Assembly (NCBI RefSeq): GCF_904849725.1
Contig: NC_058521.1
Location: 350,608,138 to 350,672,137, forward strand
From: Hordeum vulgare subsp. vulgare
Lineage: Eukaryota > Streptophyta > Magnoliopsida > Poales > Poaceae
Reading direction: 5' to 3'
DNA: 64,000 nucleotides
Part shown: one piece after another, positions 47,871 to 59,920 of the stretch
How the letters are laid out: the number at the start of each line of letters is the position of its first letter
Numbering within the stretch: the first letter of the stretch is position 1
Position numbers and translations under genes: made by a program
The notes under the pieces: model-generated
Database searches by the model: none
Told to the model about the DNA's origin: nothing
Seen by the model: only the letters and a program-made list of their open reading frames with translations

Positions 47871-50800
47871 GAACAAAGCATCAATTGATTGTGCAGCTAA
47901 AGAAGTGAAGCTGACCCACTCTTCGGAGGATGTGATTATATTCGTGGCGCGCGATGACACAATCCGCTTGTTCTCTCTGAATGAAAAGGGTGAGATCAAT
48001 CCCATTGAGCAAGTTCCAGTAGTCTGCGAATATCAAGATGTGTTTCCTGAAGAGCTGCCAGGGATGCCTCCGCACCGTGAAGTGGAGTTCGTCATTGAGT
48101 TTGAGCCAGGCACAGAGCCAGTGTGCAAATGGACGTACAAGCTGGGTCCAGAAGAGTTGAAGGAACTCAAGAGGCAACTCGATGAGCAGGAGCGTTTGGG
48201 TTTGATCAGACCAAGCTCGTCTCCGTGGGGATGTGGTGTTCTGTTTGTCAAGAAGAAGGATGGTACGGAACGGCTGTGTGTCGATTACCGCCCATTGAAC
48301 AAAAAGACAATCAAGAACAAATATCCACTTCCGCACATAAATGAGTTGTTTGAGCAGCTGAAAGGTGCTAAAGTATTCTCCAAGCTTGATCTCAGAATGG
48401 GCTATCATCAGATTTGCATTCGCGAGGAAGACATACCGAAGACGGCATTCAGGACCAGTTTTGGCTCGTATGAGTATACGGTCATGTCTTTTGGTCTGGC
48501 TAATGCTCCTCCGACTTTTTGCCGATTGATGAACTATATCTTCTCGCCATTCAAGAATGAGTTTGTCTTGCTATATCTCGATGACATTCTGGTCTTTTCT
48601 GAGGATGAGGAAGAACATGAGAAACATCTCAGGTTGGTGCTTGATAAACTGAGAGAATACAAGCTGTATGCCAAGTTTTCCAAGTGCGAGTTCTGGCTGA
48701 AAGAAGTGGTGTATCTTGGGCATATTATCTCTGCCGAGGGCATTAAGGTTGACCCGTCCAAGGTTCAGGCCATTGTTGAATGGGAACCTCCGCAGAATGT
48801 GAAGCAACTTCGAAGCTTTCTCGGTCTTGCCGGATATTGCAGAAGATTTGTTGAGAACTTCTCCAAAATCACCAAGCCGCTCTCTAGTCTTCTTCAGAAG
48901 GGTGTCAAGTATGTGTGGTCTCCAAAGTGTCAACTGGCTTTTGATACACTCAAAGAGAAGCTTACCTCCACTCCAGTATTGGCTCCTCCTGATGATTCCA
49001 AGCCGTACCAGGTCTTTTGCCATGCTTCTCTCCAGGGTTTCGGTGCAGTCTTGATGCAAGATAGGAAGGTGGTTGCTTATGCCTCCAGGCAGCTGAAGCC
49101 TGCGGAGAAGAACTATCATGTGCACAATCTCGAGCTAGCAGCTGTTGTGCATGCCTTGATGACTTGGAGACATCTCTTGTTGGAACGTAAGGTTGAAGTT
49201 TTCACCGATCACAAGAGCCTCAAGTATATCTTCACTCAGCCTAACTTGAATCTTCGGCAAACACGTTGGGTGGAAATGCTCCAGGATTTTAATCCGAGTG
49301 TTGAGTACACGCCAGGCAAGGCAAATGTTGTGGCAGATGCATTGAACAGGAAGGCATATTGCAATAGTCTGATTCTGCAACCTCTCCAGCCGGGTCTTTC
49401 TGAGTCTTTCAGGAAGCTCAATCTTCAGCTGGTTCCTCAGGGTTTTCTTGCGAACCTTCAGATCTCTCCTACCTTGGAAGATCAGGTCAGAGCAGCTCAG
49501 CTACTTGATACTATGGTGAAGAAGGTCAAGATTGGTGTGGGAAAGAGTCTTCCCAAGTATAAGTGTTTCACTGCTGATGCCAGGGACACTTTGTTTTTCG
49601 AGGACCGTCTTGTCGTCCCGAAAGGTGATCTCAGGAAGGTGATCATGGAAGAAACTCATAATTCTGTGCTTTCTATGCATCCGGGAAGTTCCAAGATGTA
49701 CCATGACTTGAAGCAGACTTTCTGGTGGACCCGTATGAAGCGTGAAATTGCACAATTCGTCAATGAGTGTGATGTATGTCGAAGGGTGAAAGCAGAACAT
49801 CAAATACCAGTGGGCCTCTTGCAGCCTTTGCCGATTCCCGAGTGGAAGTTCGATCACATTGAGATGGACTTCGTCACAGGGTTTCCGAAGTCCAAGAAGG
49901 CCAATGACGCTATCTTTGTCGTCATCGACAAATTGAGTAAAGTGGCGCATTTCCTTCCAGTCAAGGAGTCCATTTCAGCAGCTCAGCTGGCAGAGTTGTA
50001 CACCTCGAGGATTGTCTCGTTGCACGATGTACCTATGATGATCTCATCAAATCGCGGGAGTATCTTCACTACCATGTTCTGGGACTCTTTTCAGTCTGCT
50101 ATGGGCACGAAGATCCGCTTCAGCACAGCGTTCCATCCTCAGACTAGTGGTCAAGTGGAGAGGGTGAATCAAGTTCTTGAGGACATGCTGAGAGCCTGTG
50201 TTATCTCGTTTGGCAAGAAGTGGGAGGATTGTCTGCCTTTCGCAGAGTTCTCGTATAACAACAGTTATCAAGCTAGTTCTGGCAAGGCTCCGTTTGAAAT
50301 TCTCTACGGCAGGAAGTGCCGTACTCCGCTCAACTGGTCCCAGACAAGCGAGCGTCAGATCCTTGGCAATGATATGATAGAAGAAGCTGAGGAGATGTGT
50401 CGGATCATTCGCGACAACCTCAGAGCAGCTCAGTCCCGTCAGAAGAGTTATTATGATAGCAAGCACCGTGACATGTCGTATGAGCTTGATGATTTTGTCT
50501 ATCTCAAGGTGTCGCCTATGAAGGGCATGCAGCATTTTGGCATCAAAGGCAAGCATGCGCCTCGTTTCGTTGGTCCGTTCAGAGTGGTTGGCAAGAGGGG
50601 CGACCTCGCGTACCAGCTCGAGGTTCCGTCAACTTTTGCAAATGTCCATGATGTGTTCCATGTTTCTCAGCTTCGGAGGTGTTTCAAGAACCCCAAGCGC
50701 ACTGTGCATCTTCAAGATATCGATCTTCAGCCTGACCTCTCTTATCACGAGCATCCAGTTGCGGTTCTCGAGGCGTCTGAGCGCAAGATCCGTAACAAGT

Positions 50801-50907
50801 CTGTCAAGTTTCTCAAAGTGCAGTGGTCACACCATTCCGATAAAGAGGCTACGTGGGAACGCGAGGATCACCTCCGTTCCGAATTTCCCGATTTCTTTCA
50901 GTCTTAG
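47854..50907 (+). CDS. E7 pol: RT, RNase H, integrase, chromodomain (open, catalytic residues altered)
   Basis: A 1017-codon frame without stops. RT has [18 protein letters not shown] and YLDD at 241-244. RNase H follows, and its first catalytic Asp is His390 (FCHAS; E1 has YCDAS). Integrase has the HHCC finger, D672, Asn733 and E769. The D35E spacing shows that Asn733 (SSNRGS) replaces the second catalytic Asp. The C-terminus [18 protein letters not shown] is the chromodomain-like end. The stated start is only the first in-frame ATG after the 5-base deletion; natively this is the middle of a gag-pol polyprotein. It ends 39 bases before the LTR. RNase H and integrase would be expected to be inactive. 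Confidence 0.9.
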   Translation: MDWLSMNKASIDCAAKEVKLTHSSEDVIIFVARDDTIRLFSLNEKGEINPIEQVPVVCEYQDVFPEELPGMPPHREVEFVIEFEPGTEPVCKWTYKLGPEELKELKRQLDEQERLGLIRPSSSPWGCGVLFVKKKDGTERLCVDYRPLNKKTIKNKYPLPHINELFEQLKGAKVFSKLDLRMGYHQICIREEDIPKTAFRTSFGSYEYTVMSFGLANAPPTFCRLMNYIFSPFKNEFVLLYLDDILVFSEDEEEHEKHLRLVLDKLREYKLYAKFSKCEFWLKEVVYLGHIISAEGIKVDPSKVQAIVEWEPPQNVKQLRSFLGLAGYCRRFVENFSKITKPLSSLLQKGVKYVWSPKCQLAFDTLKEKLTSTPVLAPPDDSKPYQVFCHASLQGFGAVLMQDRKVVAYASRQLKPAEKNYHVHNLELAAVVHALMTWRHLLLERKVEVFTDHKSLKYIFTQPNLNLRQTRWVEMLQDFNPSVEYTPGKANVVADALNRKAYCNSLILQPLQPGLSESFRKLNLQLVPQGFLANLQISPTLEDQVRAAQLLDTMVKKVKIGVGKSLPKYKCFTADARDTLFFEDRLVVPKGDLRKVIMEETHNSVLSMHPGSSKMYHDLKQTFWWTRMKREIAQFVNECDVCRRVKAEHQIPVGLLQPLPIPEWKFDHIEMDFVTGFPKSKKANDAIFVVIDKLSKVAHFLPVKESISAAQLAELYTSRIVSLHDVPMMISSNRGSIFTTMFWDSFQSAMGTKIRFSTAFHPQTSGQVERVNQVLEDMLRACVISFGKKWEDCLPFAEFSYNNSYQASSGKAPFEILYGRKCRTPLNWSQTSERQILGNDMIEEAEEMCRIIRDNLRAAQSRQKSYYDSKHRDMSYELDDFVYLKVSPMKGMQHFGIKGKHAPRFVGPFRVVGKRGDLAYQLEVPSTFANVHDVFHVSQLRRCFKNPKRTVHLQDIDLQPDLSYHEHPVAVLEASERKIRNKSVKFLKVQWSHHSDKEATWEREDHLRSEFPDFFQS

Positions 50908-50931
50908 ATCTCGAGGTCGAGATCTTCTTTG

Positions 50932-50946
50932 TAGTGTGGGAGAGTT
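50932..50946 (+). other. E7 polypurine tract
   Basis: TAGTGTGGGAGAGT lies directly before TGTAATGCCCC, matching the tract of E3. Confidence 0.75.
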
Positions 50947-51841
50947 TGTAATGCCCCAAGTGTAGGACTTTCCCTTTTTGTAACCTTCCATGTGGGACCA
51001 CCTTGACTTTGCTATGAGAGTTTCTATGCTCGTATGATTTCACGTGTCTCCTTCTATTTTGCATTTGCATGCATGCATCCATGCCATACCATCTTTGCCA
51101 TACCTTTGATTCTAGGTCATGTTAGGATTGCATGTCATGATCATGTGGGCATATGTGCTTACTAGGAGTTGGTGTTTGTGGTGTTATGATTGCATGTGAT
51201 CTTGCTAGGGTTATGTGGTTGCATTGCACTATCTTGGGGATGCATGTGATATTGGTGGTGAGGGGTAGGAGCGAGTGCTAGGCATTTCAAAGCTCTTAGC
51301 TAATTAAAATTCTTTTCCCTCCTATTATCTCATGTAAAAATTCCTTCTTCCCAAAAGTGATTCTAAAATGTTTGGTGGTTAGAGTGAATTGTGATTATGA
51401 GGAGGTGCAATTTTGCTGACTTGTTCTTTGATTTTTAGAGGTGCAAATAAACTCAAAACAGTAAATTAATTACAGTTTTGCATTTATTTTAAATAGCTCC
51501 AAATATTGCTTTCCTATTTTTTTCCTAATGGGCCATAATTCCTTATGACCGGCAGGTTTTTCCTTTTGATTTTTATCCCAGTAGTTTATTTTGTGTAGTA
51601 TTTTCCTCCCTGTGTGGTTTTTATCTAAATAGAAAAACCTCCTGCGTAATTCTTCTCTTCCCTGGCGCAGCATGGGCTTCCTCCCGTGCTGGCCCAGTGG
51701 GTCTTCCTCCCAGCGCTAGGAGCCGAGGCCAGCAACCCCCCTCCTTCCTGACGCCGTTTCACCCCCGCGCGTGTTTCTTTCCGTCAGAACCAGAGAGAGA
51801 GAGGAGAGTTGATGCCGTGAGCAGCAACGTCGAGGTCCCCC

Positions 51842-51849
51842 TTATATAT
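51842..51849 (+). promoter_or_regulatory. E7 LTR TATA box
   Basis: CCTTATATATGCG follows a CG-rich upstream region and precedes a CT-rich leader. If used, U3 is 0.9 kb and more than 4.5 kb of the LTR would be transcribed leader. Confidence 0.6.
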
Positions 51850-52786
51850 GCGTTGGCATCTGTGCCCTCTCCCCCTCGAATAGGGTTTCCTCCTGCCGCC
51901 GCCATCTCCTTCCTCCCCCTCCTTCTCTTCCTTTCCTCCACACGTAAGTTTCCTGTAGGGTTAACAGAGAGACAGAGAAGAGAGCTCGCCGGCGTCTACC
52001 CCCGCGAGCTTCGTCGGGCGGCACGGCCACCATGCCTGGGAGCTTGGGGAGACTGCCCGCGCTCCGTTCCCGCCGTTCTTGAGGTCGGGCAGCGACCACA
52101 GCAACGGGCAGGAGCGTGTCTTCGGCGCGAACCCGACGAATTGCGTCCTCTACTTCGGTCTACGGAGGAACTTCTTCGGCTCGTCTTCTTCCCAAGGTCC
52201 GGCTTCCTCTCCATCAGATCGGCGCCCCCTCTTCTCCCAAGGTGAGGCCGCGCCTCCCCCCTTCCTTCCTCCTCCGCAGATCGGCTCGGATCTGCCGTGG
52301 TGCGTGCTTTCTCTGTTCAAAATAGCAGCAGCTTAGAAGGATGCAGTAGTAGCGGTTGTTCTGCAAAGTGCAGTGTTCGTGGGTCTACTGCGCAGAGGAG
52401 GGCTTCCTTCCCCCTCGCGACAGCAGCGCCATGGCCAGGGGACCTCCTCGTCGCCGGTAGCTGTGGCCTTCCTGTCGCCTCGTTCTCGGTAGAAGCAGTA
52501 CAGCAGCGTAGATTTTGTGCGGGTTCTCCTTCTGTCTAGGGCGCCATGCGGGCGTTCACTAGCAGCAGCGGGGATCCCTTCCCGCGTAGATAGGAGTTCA
52601 TCAGGTGCAGGCTCTTCCCCTCGGCGGTTCGTAGCGTCGTGAGCAAGAGGTCGTCGCCGATAGCGCAGCGCGACAACGCCGACAAGGGTAGCCCGTTAGT
52701 TTCTCTGTCGCTGGCGTTCCCTGTAACAGAGGGTGATTCCCTGTTAGCTTTTCTGTATGAGTTTCCCCCCTCTGTCAGTTATCTCA

Positions 52787-52860
52787 TCGTGGCCCAGTGG
52801 TCGTTCTCGTGTTGTGCCTGATGAGAGGTTCTGGGTTCGATCCCCCCTCGGCCTATTTTT
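52787..52860 (+). ncRNA. tRNA-like Pol III module 1 in the E7 LTR
   Basis: An A box TGGCCCAGTGG (52790-52800), a B box GGTTCGATCCC (52834-52844) and a T5 run (52856-52860) have tRNA-like spacing. The T-arm stem is imperfect, so this is not a functional tRNA. A SINE head or decayed tRNA is the likely source. Confidence 0.5.
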
Positions 52861-52936
52861 GGGTTTTGCTGATTCGGTGCACAGTGGCCAGTGAAGCATG
52901 TTCTCTTTGCTTCCTTCCTCTTTGCTGTCGACATAT

Positions 52937-53018
52937 GTGGTGGTGGTGCAGTGGCTAGGTGGTGCCTTGTGTACCAGGAGGTACTGGGTTCGATTCCCAG
53001 GAACCCTGATGTATGTTT
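52937..53018 (+). ncRNA. tRNA-like Pol III module 2 in the E7 LTR
   Basis: An A box TGGTGCAGTGG (52944-52954) precedes a perfect B box GGTTCGATTCC (52987-52997). The latter lies inside a perfect T-arm, CTGGG-TTCGATT-CCCAG (52984-53000). TTTT follows at 53015-53018. The acceptor stem and D-stem do not pair, so it is a tRNA-derived element (SINE head) rather than a tRNA gene. Confidence 0.6.
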
Positions 53019-56000
53019 TGCTATTTTGTTTTGCTGTCTTTAAATTGTTCTTCCTCTTCCTTGTGCTTGGGCAGCTAGGTGGCTTTTTTTATTCCTTTTC
53101 CCTGCTAGTATAGTTAGGTTAGATTAATTGTGTGTTTGTTTTGCACACAAGTGTTTGTTAGATGATGCTAACCTTGAGATGCCTATGATCATTACATCTA
53201 GTGGTGTGAAGTACACTTGTTAGGAGTTGTGCATGACAATGTGGTTTCTTGTGAGTGTTGTTCTTAAGGTATGAAAGTAGCACTAGTGTATCATGTGTAG
53301 CCCATCTTTCGAGTTTTAGTGTGGACTAAGTTGATCTTGTAGTTTCTTTTGCTAGCATGGATTTAGTGGGGTGGATGCCTCCCCCCTCACCACATGGACT
53401 TGAGGTGATGAGTTGCACTAGGTGGCTATCTTGTTAGCATGTGTAGGTGTGGTTTACTGGATAAGCTAGGGTAGTTTGTTGTGGGGGTTGCACTTTGAGG
53501 ATGACATGATTCCTAGGGTGATCCTAGTAATTCATGTGAGAGTGTGTACCATCACATGCCCATATGTGGGGGTGTGCATACTCTCTTGTTAGCATAGAGT
53601 CATATTGTGATGTGCTTGATGCTAGTAATATTGTGATGTGGGTGTGGGTGTTGTTGATGTGCATGACACAAACATGGGGTTCAAACCCCCATGTCACTTT
53701 GTCATTGTGCACATAAAACTCACCTATGTATTGTCATCTTAGAAGCATACCTTATGGAGTTGCATTTACATTTTGTTGGAAGTTTGGTCCTTGATTCCAT
53801 GGTATAGATGGAGCCCAAGGGCATGGGTTTTTGTGTGTTAATAGTAGGGGTTTGTGCTCAACACCATAGTGGTGTCAATTACCTCTTGGTGATATGTGTG
53901 TGCAAACTATGCCTAGATAAAGTGGGCATGTGGCTGGAAAATTCCAGATTTTTGAACTCTGAAATTTTCACTAAGTCTGGGATGCTGGAAACATTTGCTT
54001 CCCCTGTAGATGAGGATGTGCTGGTCATTCTGTTGGGAACTTGACTTAGTTCATTGCTAGTATTTTGAACCTGACATGTGTGTGAAGCTTCCTGTCAATT
54101 TTCAAGTCATTTGGAGTCCAGCAGGTTGTATTTTGATTGCTGTCAAAAAGCTTCAGAACAGAAACAGAAACTCAGGTGCAGGAATTTTCACTAAGTCCCT
54201 GAGATCTGATGGTTTTGGGAAAGTTTGTGGCCTTGTATCTTCTAGAGTTTAATTACTTTTGCGGTGAATCTTGCTGGGGCTTATAGTTTTCTTGGTTGGA
54301 AACATCCACATATATTATTTGTCATGTTTGAAGACCTGTAGCTATGTTGCATGTTGCTCACAAACAGCTAAGATGCAGAAACTGGCAGATTATGTAGTTT
54401 TGCCATTTTGTTCAAAGTTTGTGTTTAATTGTTGTTGGGGTGTTCTACCTTGCTCCATTTCATTCATGTTGGGTTAATATATGTCTTGGCAACCTGGGAA
54501 GACCAGATTTGTGCCCATTGTGTGTGTGGTGTTGAATTTTTCACGTAGAGCTTCATATCTTGTATCGTTGATTCCCGTTGATCCGTAGCTCCGTTTGCAA
54601 TGTACTTTATATGGTTTTGCACCGTTTTTATGAGCTGCATCTGTTCATGCCATTCCCATGCATGTCCAAATAGTTAGTGAAAAGTTCTGCCCAGAAACTT
54701 GCTGTAGTTTATTTTGCTTGTGCTAGTGATAGAAATAGTGGTGCATGCTCAACTTTCATCTCATGCATCATGTGGTTGTTGTATTTTGTGGTGTTGCTAT
54801 TAATTGGCTGTTATTCTTGTGTTGGGTAGCACCGGGAGCGGAGAACGAATACGTGGAGTCCGGAGAGTACGTGGAGAACGATCCAGAACCATTCCAAGCT
54901 GAGGATATCACACGCAAGATGATATGACCTTGATCCCATCTCTAGACTTGTTATGTTAGTTTCGATTCCATGTCAAATTGCTCGCTGCCTACCATTGAAA
55001 TTATATTGCCTCTTCATATGCCATGAGCCTAAACACCTTACTCTTTCCTAGCAAACTTGTATGGCTAGGTAGGCTTGCTCAGCTACTAATGGTAGCATTG
55101 TTAGTTGCAGGTGTTTTAAACTCATGTGATGACATGAGCTTGATATCATTATATTAAATTCTGTTATTTAATTAATGTATCTATAAACTTGGCAAATGAC
55201 GGGAGGCCTAGCCTTTTGCCGGGTGTCTTGTTCCGTTATTGCCGCCTTAGTTACCGGTTACCGGTGTTTGATTCCATAATGATCGCTCCTAACACGTTCG
55301 GGGTTGTTATGGGGACCCCCTTGATAAATCGCGTAGTGTTAAGGCTTGTCCGGCAGGACCCAACTTTGGTGTTAATTTGCTAATCACTTAATAATAAACT
55401 GCATAGGGAATAGCTACCCCGAGGATTCTAATCAACAACCCGGGCCAGTGCTCCTCATGAGCATTGGTCCAAACTTGAGTCGTGTGCGGGGCCAACCCGG
55501 GGCAACTCGGGAGATGTCTATCAGGCCAACGTACACTGTGCTCATCCCGCGCGTCCTTATACTGAGATACGCGGCTCTTATCAGGGTCGTCGACACGTCG
55601 AGAGGTCCTGCTAGCCTTGTCTTACCTTAGCGGTATATCTTGCGTATAGGAATCCCGGTGAAGCTTTGGTTTCCCCCAGAGTTGAGGTTTTCCTCTAAGG
55701 AATCCGACGAGATCACGAGATTCGTGATAGAGGATGCCTTTGCGGCCTGTGTTCGTTTGTGATGGACTAGTTGGAGCACCCCTGCAGGGTTTAATCTTTC
55801 GGAAAGCCGTGCCCGCGGTTATGTGGCAACTTGGAATATTTTGTTAACATCCGGTATTAGAGAACCTAAACATAAACTAATAAAATATGCCAACTGTGTG
55901 CGTAACCGTGATTGTCCCTTCGAAGATCTCTCTTTGATCGGGAACACGGTGGGGTTATGAATGCCGTAGGTAGGGGTTCAGGATCACTTTCCGATCAGGT

Positions 56001-56674
56001 ATTCTCGATCGTTAGCGTAGACCACTTGCACTTCACTTTTGCGTAAGATAGCCACTTATTCAATCATAGGTTGCAGCAGCCTGTAACACTTCATCCCTTC
56101 CTTACCCAAATAACGTGACTAGATTTGGCACCAAGGTCCTAGATTGCTGAGTCCCCGTGGCTCACGGATTCCTCCGAAACTTCCAGCAGGTACAGGTACC
56201 CCAGAGACAGATGACCCCGACGGCACCTAGCTGGCGTGGCAGTACGACGAGGAGACAGACCGCCTTTACGTGAACTATCCAGAGGACTGAGCCGTGGTCG
56301 TGATCGTGGGCCTGCAGCGGGTAGCATAGCATTTTCCCTGTTATGTAGTCCGTACCGGGACTACCTTGTTTGTATCTGCGTTGTACTCTGTATCATTAAT
56401 AAGAAGACAGTTGAATCCCAGATTGTCTACTGTAATTATTATTAGGTGCTATGTTTACTTGCTTGCGAAACGCTTATATGCGCTTCTTTCCTATTCGGGG
56501 GCCTCGGCCCCCAGATCGATCCAACTGATTCATTCTCCGAGATAGACTTCATTAGAGTTTGTTTGCCATCGAACCCTATATGAATTTCTTCAGTGACTGC
56601 TGGGGACTAAGGATTTTATGGAAGTGGAGTTGCTAGTGTTGAGTTGGGATGAGCTTGTTCCTAATATTTATTCT

Positions 56675-58006
56675 TGAAAGGATCGATATGGTTGACTAGA
56701 GGGGGGTGAATAGGCAACTACCAATTTTTAGCTTGTCTTAGCCAATTAACGTTAGAAACGGAAGGTTCTCTATATGAGCCACTAGGTGAGCAACCTATAT
56801 GATACTGACTACAAGGATAATAGGAGCAAGCAAAGAATACACCAGAACAACAACATGTACAAAGTAAAGGTAAGAGATAACCGCAAGTGGAACCGGCGGA
56901 GATGAGGATGTGTTACCGAAGTTCCTTCCCTTTGACAGGAAGTACGTCTCCGTTGGAGTGGTGTGGAGGCACAATGCTCCCCAAGAAGCCACTAGGGCCA
57001 CCGTATTCTCCTCACCCCTCACACAATGCGAGGTACCATGATTCCACTATTGGTGCCCTTGAAGGCGGCGACCGGACCTTTACAAACAAGGTTGGGGCTA
57101 TCTCCACACAAAGCTTGGAGGCTCCCAACTAGACCACGAAGCTTCACACAATTGCATGTGGCTCCGAGGTGACCTCAACCATCTAGGTTGCTCAAACACC
57201 TAAGAGTAACAAGACCCGCAAGGGATTAGTGGGGTGAATCAAATATCTCTTGGTGGATGTATAGATCAAGGCCCGCTCAAGTAATCCCTAGAAAATCAAC
57301 AAGTTTGATTGGCTAGGGAGAGAGATCGGGCAAAAGTAAGCTTATGGAGCAACAATGGAGATTGGAGAGGTTGAAGGTAAGCTCCTTGAAGAAGAAGATA
57401 CCTTTATATAGTGGGGGCTCAGATCCAACCGTTACCCACCCACCACAACAATAGTTAAGCGGTACTACCGCTGCTATGAGCAGTAATACTGCTCTACACC
57501 TCACCAACCACAGTAGTACTAAATTACTAATGTACCTACTACTGCGGGAGGGAAGTATGCGAAAAAGACCGTCAGAACGGTAGTAAAAAATTACTATCGC
57601 ACTGAGGGCGGTAGTACGGCTCTTGGAGCGGTAATAAAACATTACTACCACTCTGAGAGCGGTACTACCACTGACACCAGTGGTACTACCGCTGGCGCAT
57701 TTGCAAAGACAATAAATATGGGTATGGAGCTCCGTTGTAGCTAAAGAAAAGGTGCTGCACTAACTGTACATGATGATTCCACCCAAACCTTTCCGACGCG
57801 GACCCGCTCTTGATAGTAAGACTTTCCTACGACTCAAAACCACCAAAGAGAAACGTAGAAAGCAAGCGTATTCGAGAGATTCCGAGGGGCATCGAATCGT
57901 CTTGTGCCTAGATATGAATTATCTCAAATGCTCAATGGACACCATTAGTCCGCACAGGCATTATCATCAATCACTAAAACCACTTAGGGGGAACTATGCC
58001 CCAACA
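56675..58006 (-). repeat. E8 3' LTR (1332 bp)
   Basis: On the - strand it starts TGTTGGGGCATAG and ends ATCGATCCTTTCA. TATATAAAGG (57401-57410) is a good TATA box. Upstream of it lies an array of GGTAGTACCGC-type palindromes (57459-57700). An AAGGGGGAG run lies about 130 bases before this start, at 58132-58140, so the LTR may alternatively begin there. Confidence 0.75.
57401..57700 (-). promoter_or_regulatory. E8 LTR core promoter with palindrome array
   Basis: The TATA box at 57401-57410 is preceded, on the - strand, by six or more GCGGTAGTACCGC-like motifs (6-base inverted arms around one base) mixed with TAGTAATTTTTTACTA-like inverted repeats. A similar block precedes the TATA box of the env-like ORF. 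Confidence 0.6.
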
Positions 58007-58555
58007 ATCTACGCCTATAGGATTTGCACATAAAGGATATAGAGAAGGCATATGCAAACCCCAAAATCTACAAACTAAGGACAAGCTCCCCTTGGGTGTG
58101 TGCATACCAACACACAACCTAGGAAAAAGCACTCCCCCTTGATCTTATAGACTATGTAATCCTTGCTACATAAAAGAGTAGATATTTATAAATGGAAGCA
58201 AGGCATAGAATGTGAGCATGAAGATAAGGCACAAGATAATAAGACTCACAAGTTATTAATACAATAGATAATAATGAGACAAAGGATAGGAAGATATAGC
58301 ATATGTTTCACACCATACGATAAAGTCTGACGTCTCATAGTTTCACCCATAAAGCAAAGACAACCAGCGAAAGCAACTAAAGTTTAACAAACCAAACAAC
58401 CATGAAAATGAGAAAAAATAAAATCCTACACTCTATTCCCCTTTGGCATCGGGACACCAAAAAGGCAGAGAGGACACCTAAGACATAGGTGGTAGCTCGA
58501 ACTGGAGAGAATATGGCTATCGGTCTTCGGTCTCCTCCTGAACATACTCCTCATC
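58007..58555 (-). other. E8 region between env-like ORF and LTR
   Basis: 549 bases without a coding sequence. It includes the AAGGGGGAGTGC purine run (58129-58140, - strand), a probable polypurine tract. Confidence 0.55.
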
Positions 58556-59920
58556 TTAGTCATCATTGGTCTCCTCATCAGAGCCCTGGCCAGACGCAGC
58601 CCACTGCAGCTGGTTCTTCTGCATCCACTCAGCCTCCGAGGTGATCTCTCGCTTAGATCCACTAGATATGTGCATGTCAAGCTTACTCATGATCATCTTG
58701 TCACGCTGACGACTCTCCTTCTGAGCGACATGGGTCATGTACTGTCCCATGGCCTGCATGCAGAGGAAGGTCTTCATCCTATCGGTGAGCTTTTTGGCGC
58801 ATGATGGCTCGACAGAGGAAGGCATACGTGACTCTTGAACAGTCTCATCCTTAGCAGCAGCCACAACCTCATCAGAATCCCTAGGGGCAGAAGGTGAAGT
58901 GGAGGTGTTTGCCCATTTGTCCTTCTGACGCAGTTTGCTAGGCTCATGTCGAAGGCAATTAGGAGCAAGAAGCTCAACAACTTGAAATGCCTTAGCCCAA
59001 GTCATCTTGATGAAGTAAAACAGATACAGACCGTAGATTGGAACCTTACGATGGAAGACAACGGAGTACACCTCATTCCACATAACATGAGTGACATCCA
59101 GGCGTCCACAGGGGTGAGTCTGCCACTTCTGACACATGATAAACATATCTACCAGGTATGAGTGGACCTGGTCCTTGTTGCCAAATCTAGGAAACAGGGT
59201 GCTGTGAAAAATGTGGTGCATCACATCTAGAAAAAGGTTCATAACATAGGAGACCTCACCAGCTTTATTTTGCTTCGCAATATAGAATTGTAGCAGCTTC
59301 TCCTTGGCAATAGGAGTAAGGTTGGCATGTGGGCGCAAGCCAACTGGATGGTGAAGCCCCTCATCCTGGACATGCAAAAGATCCATGAAGTCCTTCCACG
59401 ATGCAGACAACATTTCCCCATTTGTCAGCCAGGTTATGATACGATCATCATTAATGTGAAAGTGAACTGTAACGAAGAAGTGTGCCACTATCTCGTAGTC
59501 AAAATCTTGTTGAAATGTGATGAGTTCCGCAATCTGCAGTTGTTCCACTATTAACAGAGCCTCTCCAAAGTATGCCATGTCTTTCTTCAGATGGCTAAGA
59601 CCAATCCATTGCACAGGAATATACATATTCTTCTTTATTTTGATGGTGTCTTCAAAAGTAAGAAACTGATCTTTATTCGAGAACATTTCACCTCCAGGGA
59701 ACTGTTCCCTATTGCCGTTGTAGGGTTTGCCCTTACGGCGCAGCTGAAACTCTGCAAATGGCATGGTATTCCAGTCAAAAGTGTTCATAGGCTTTTGAGC
59801 AGTCTCCTTGAAGTTGCGCTTGGGTGCTCTAGAACCTTCAGGAGCATCTAAGGAGCGGGGATGCTTAGAGCTGGCATTCTGAGGTGGGTTAGAGCGTCTG
59901 GAACCACCACCGAGGTCCAT
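58556..59920 (-). CDS. E8 env-like third ORF (454 aa), intact
   Basis: A complete frame from ATG at 59920 (context GTGCCATGG) to TGA. The first 40 residues are Ser/Pro/basic. The central part (about 50-330) is a folded, aromatic-rich region with FDWNTMPFAEFQL and RKVPIYGLYLFYFIKM. Residues 330-395 are charged and low in complexity, and a helical acidic tail follows. No signal peptide or clear membrane span is visible. The position after pol matches the extra ORF of Sireviruses. Similar proteins are, from memory, labelled 'putative plant transposon protein'. Its function is unknown. It is open while the neighbouring pol is broken, and a TATA-like box about 160 bases upstream suggests a separate transcript. 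Confidence 0.8.
   Translation of the reverse strand: MDLGGGSRRSNPPQNASSKHPRSLDAPEGSRAPKRNFKETAQKPMNTFDWNTMPFAEFQLRRKGKPYNGNREQFPGGEMFSNKDQFLTFEDTIKIKKNMYIPVQWIGLSHLKKDMAYFGEALLIVEQLQIAELITFQQDFDYEIVAHFFVTVHFHINDDRIITWLTNGEMLSASWKDFMDLLHVQDEGLHHPVGLRPHANLTPIAKEKLLQFYIAKQNKAGEVSYVMNLFLDVMHHIFHSTLFPRFGNKDQVHSYLVDMFIMCQKWQTHPCGRLDVTHVMWNEVYSVVFHRKVPIYGLYLFYFIKMTWAKAFQVVELLAPNCLRHEPSKLRQKDKWANTSTSPSAPRDSDEVVAAAKDETVQESRMPSSVEPSCAKKLTDRMKTFLCMQAMGQYMTHVAQKESRQRDKMIMSKLDMHISSGSKREITSEAEWMQKNQLQWAASGQGSDEETNDD

Larger units (their letters stand above)
47489..56674 (+). mobile_element. E7: Tekay-like gypsy element, 5' half missing
   Basis: Protease to chromodomain, then polypurine tract and a long 3' LTR. 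Gag, primer site and 5' LTR are absent, replaced by an E1-family integrase fragment. The protein is clearly related to that of E1 but distinct in sequence. Confidence 0.85.
50947..56674 (+). repeat. E7 3' LTR, about 5.5-5.7 kb
   Basis: It starts TGTAATGCCCCAAG. A TATA box lies at 51842-51849, then a gene-like GC-rich leader with AGGGTTTCCTCC and a consensus 5' splice site ACAC/GTAAGT at 51943. Two tRNA-like modules lie near 52.8 and 52.95 kb. From 54.83 kb it resembles the E3 LTR (20920-22440). The right end is uncertain; E8 begins at 56675, and the last 100-200 bases may already be flanking DNA. Confidence 0.7.

Noticed and set aside
51697..52336. ORFs in a GC-rich, gene-like segment (182 codons on the + strand)
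   Set aside because: It lies downstream of the E7 LTR TATA box inside the LTR and looks like leader sequence; no domain. A captured gene leader remains possible but is not demonstrable.
52937..53010. Functional tRNA gene
   Set aside because: The T-arm and both Pol III boxes are good, but the acceptor and D stems do not pair.
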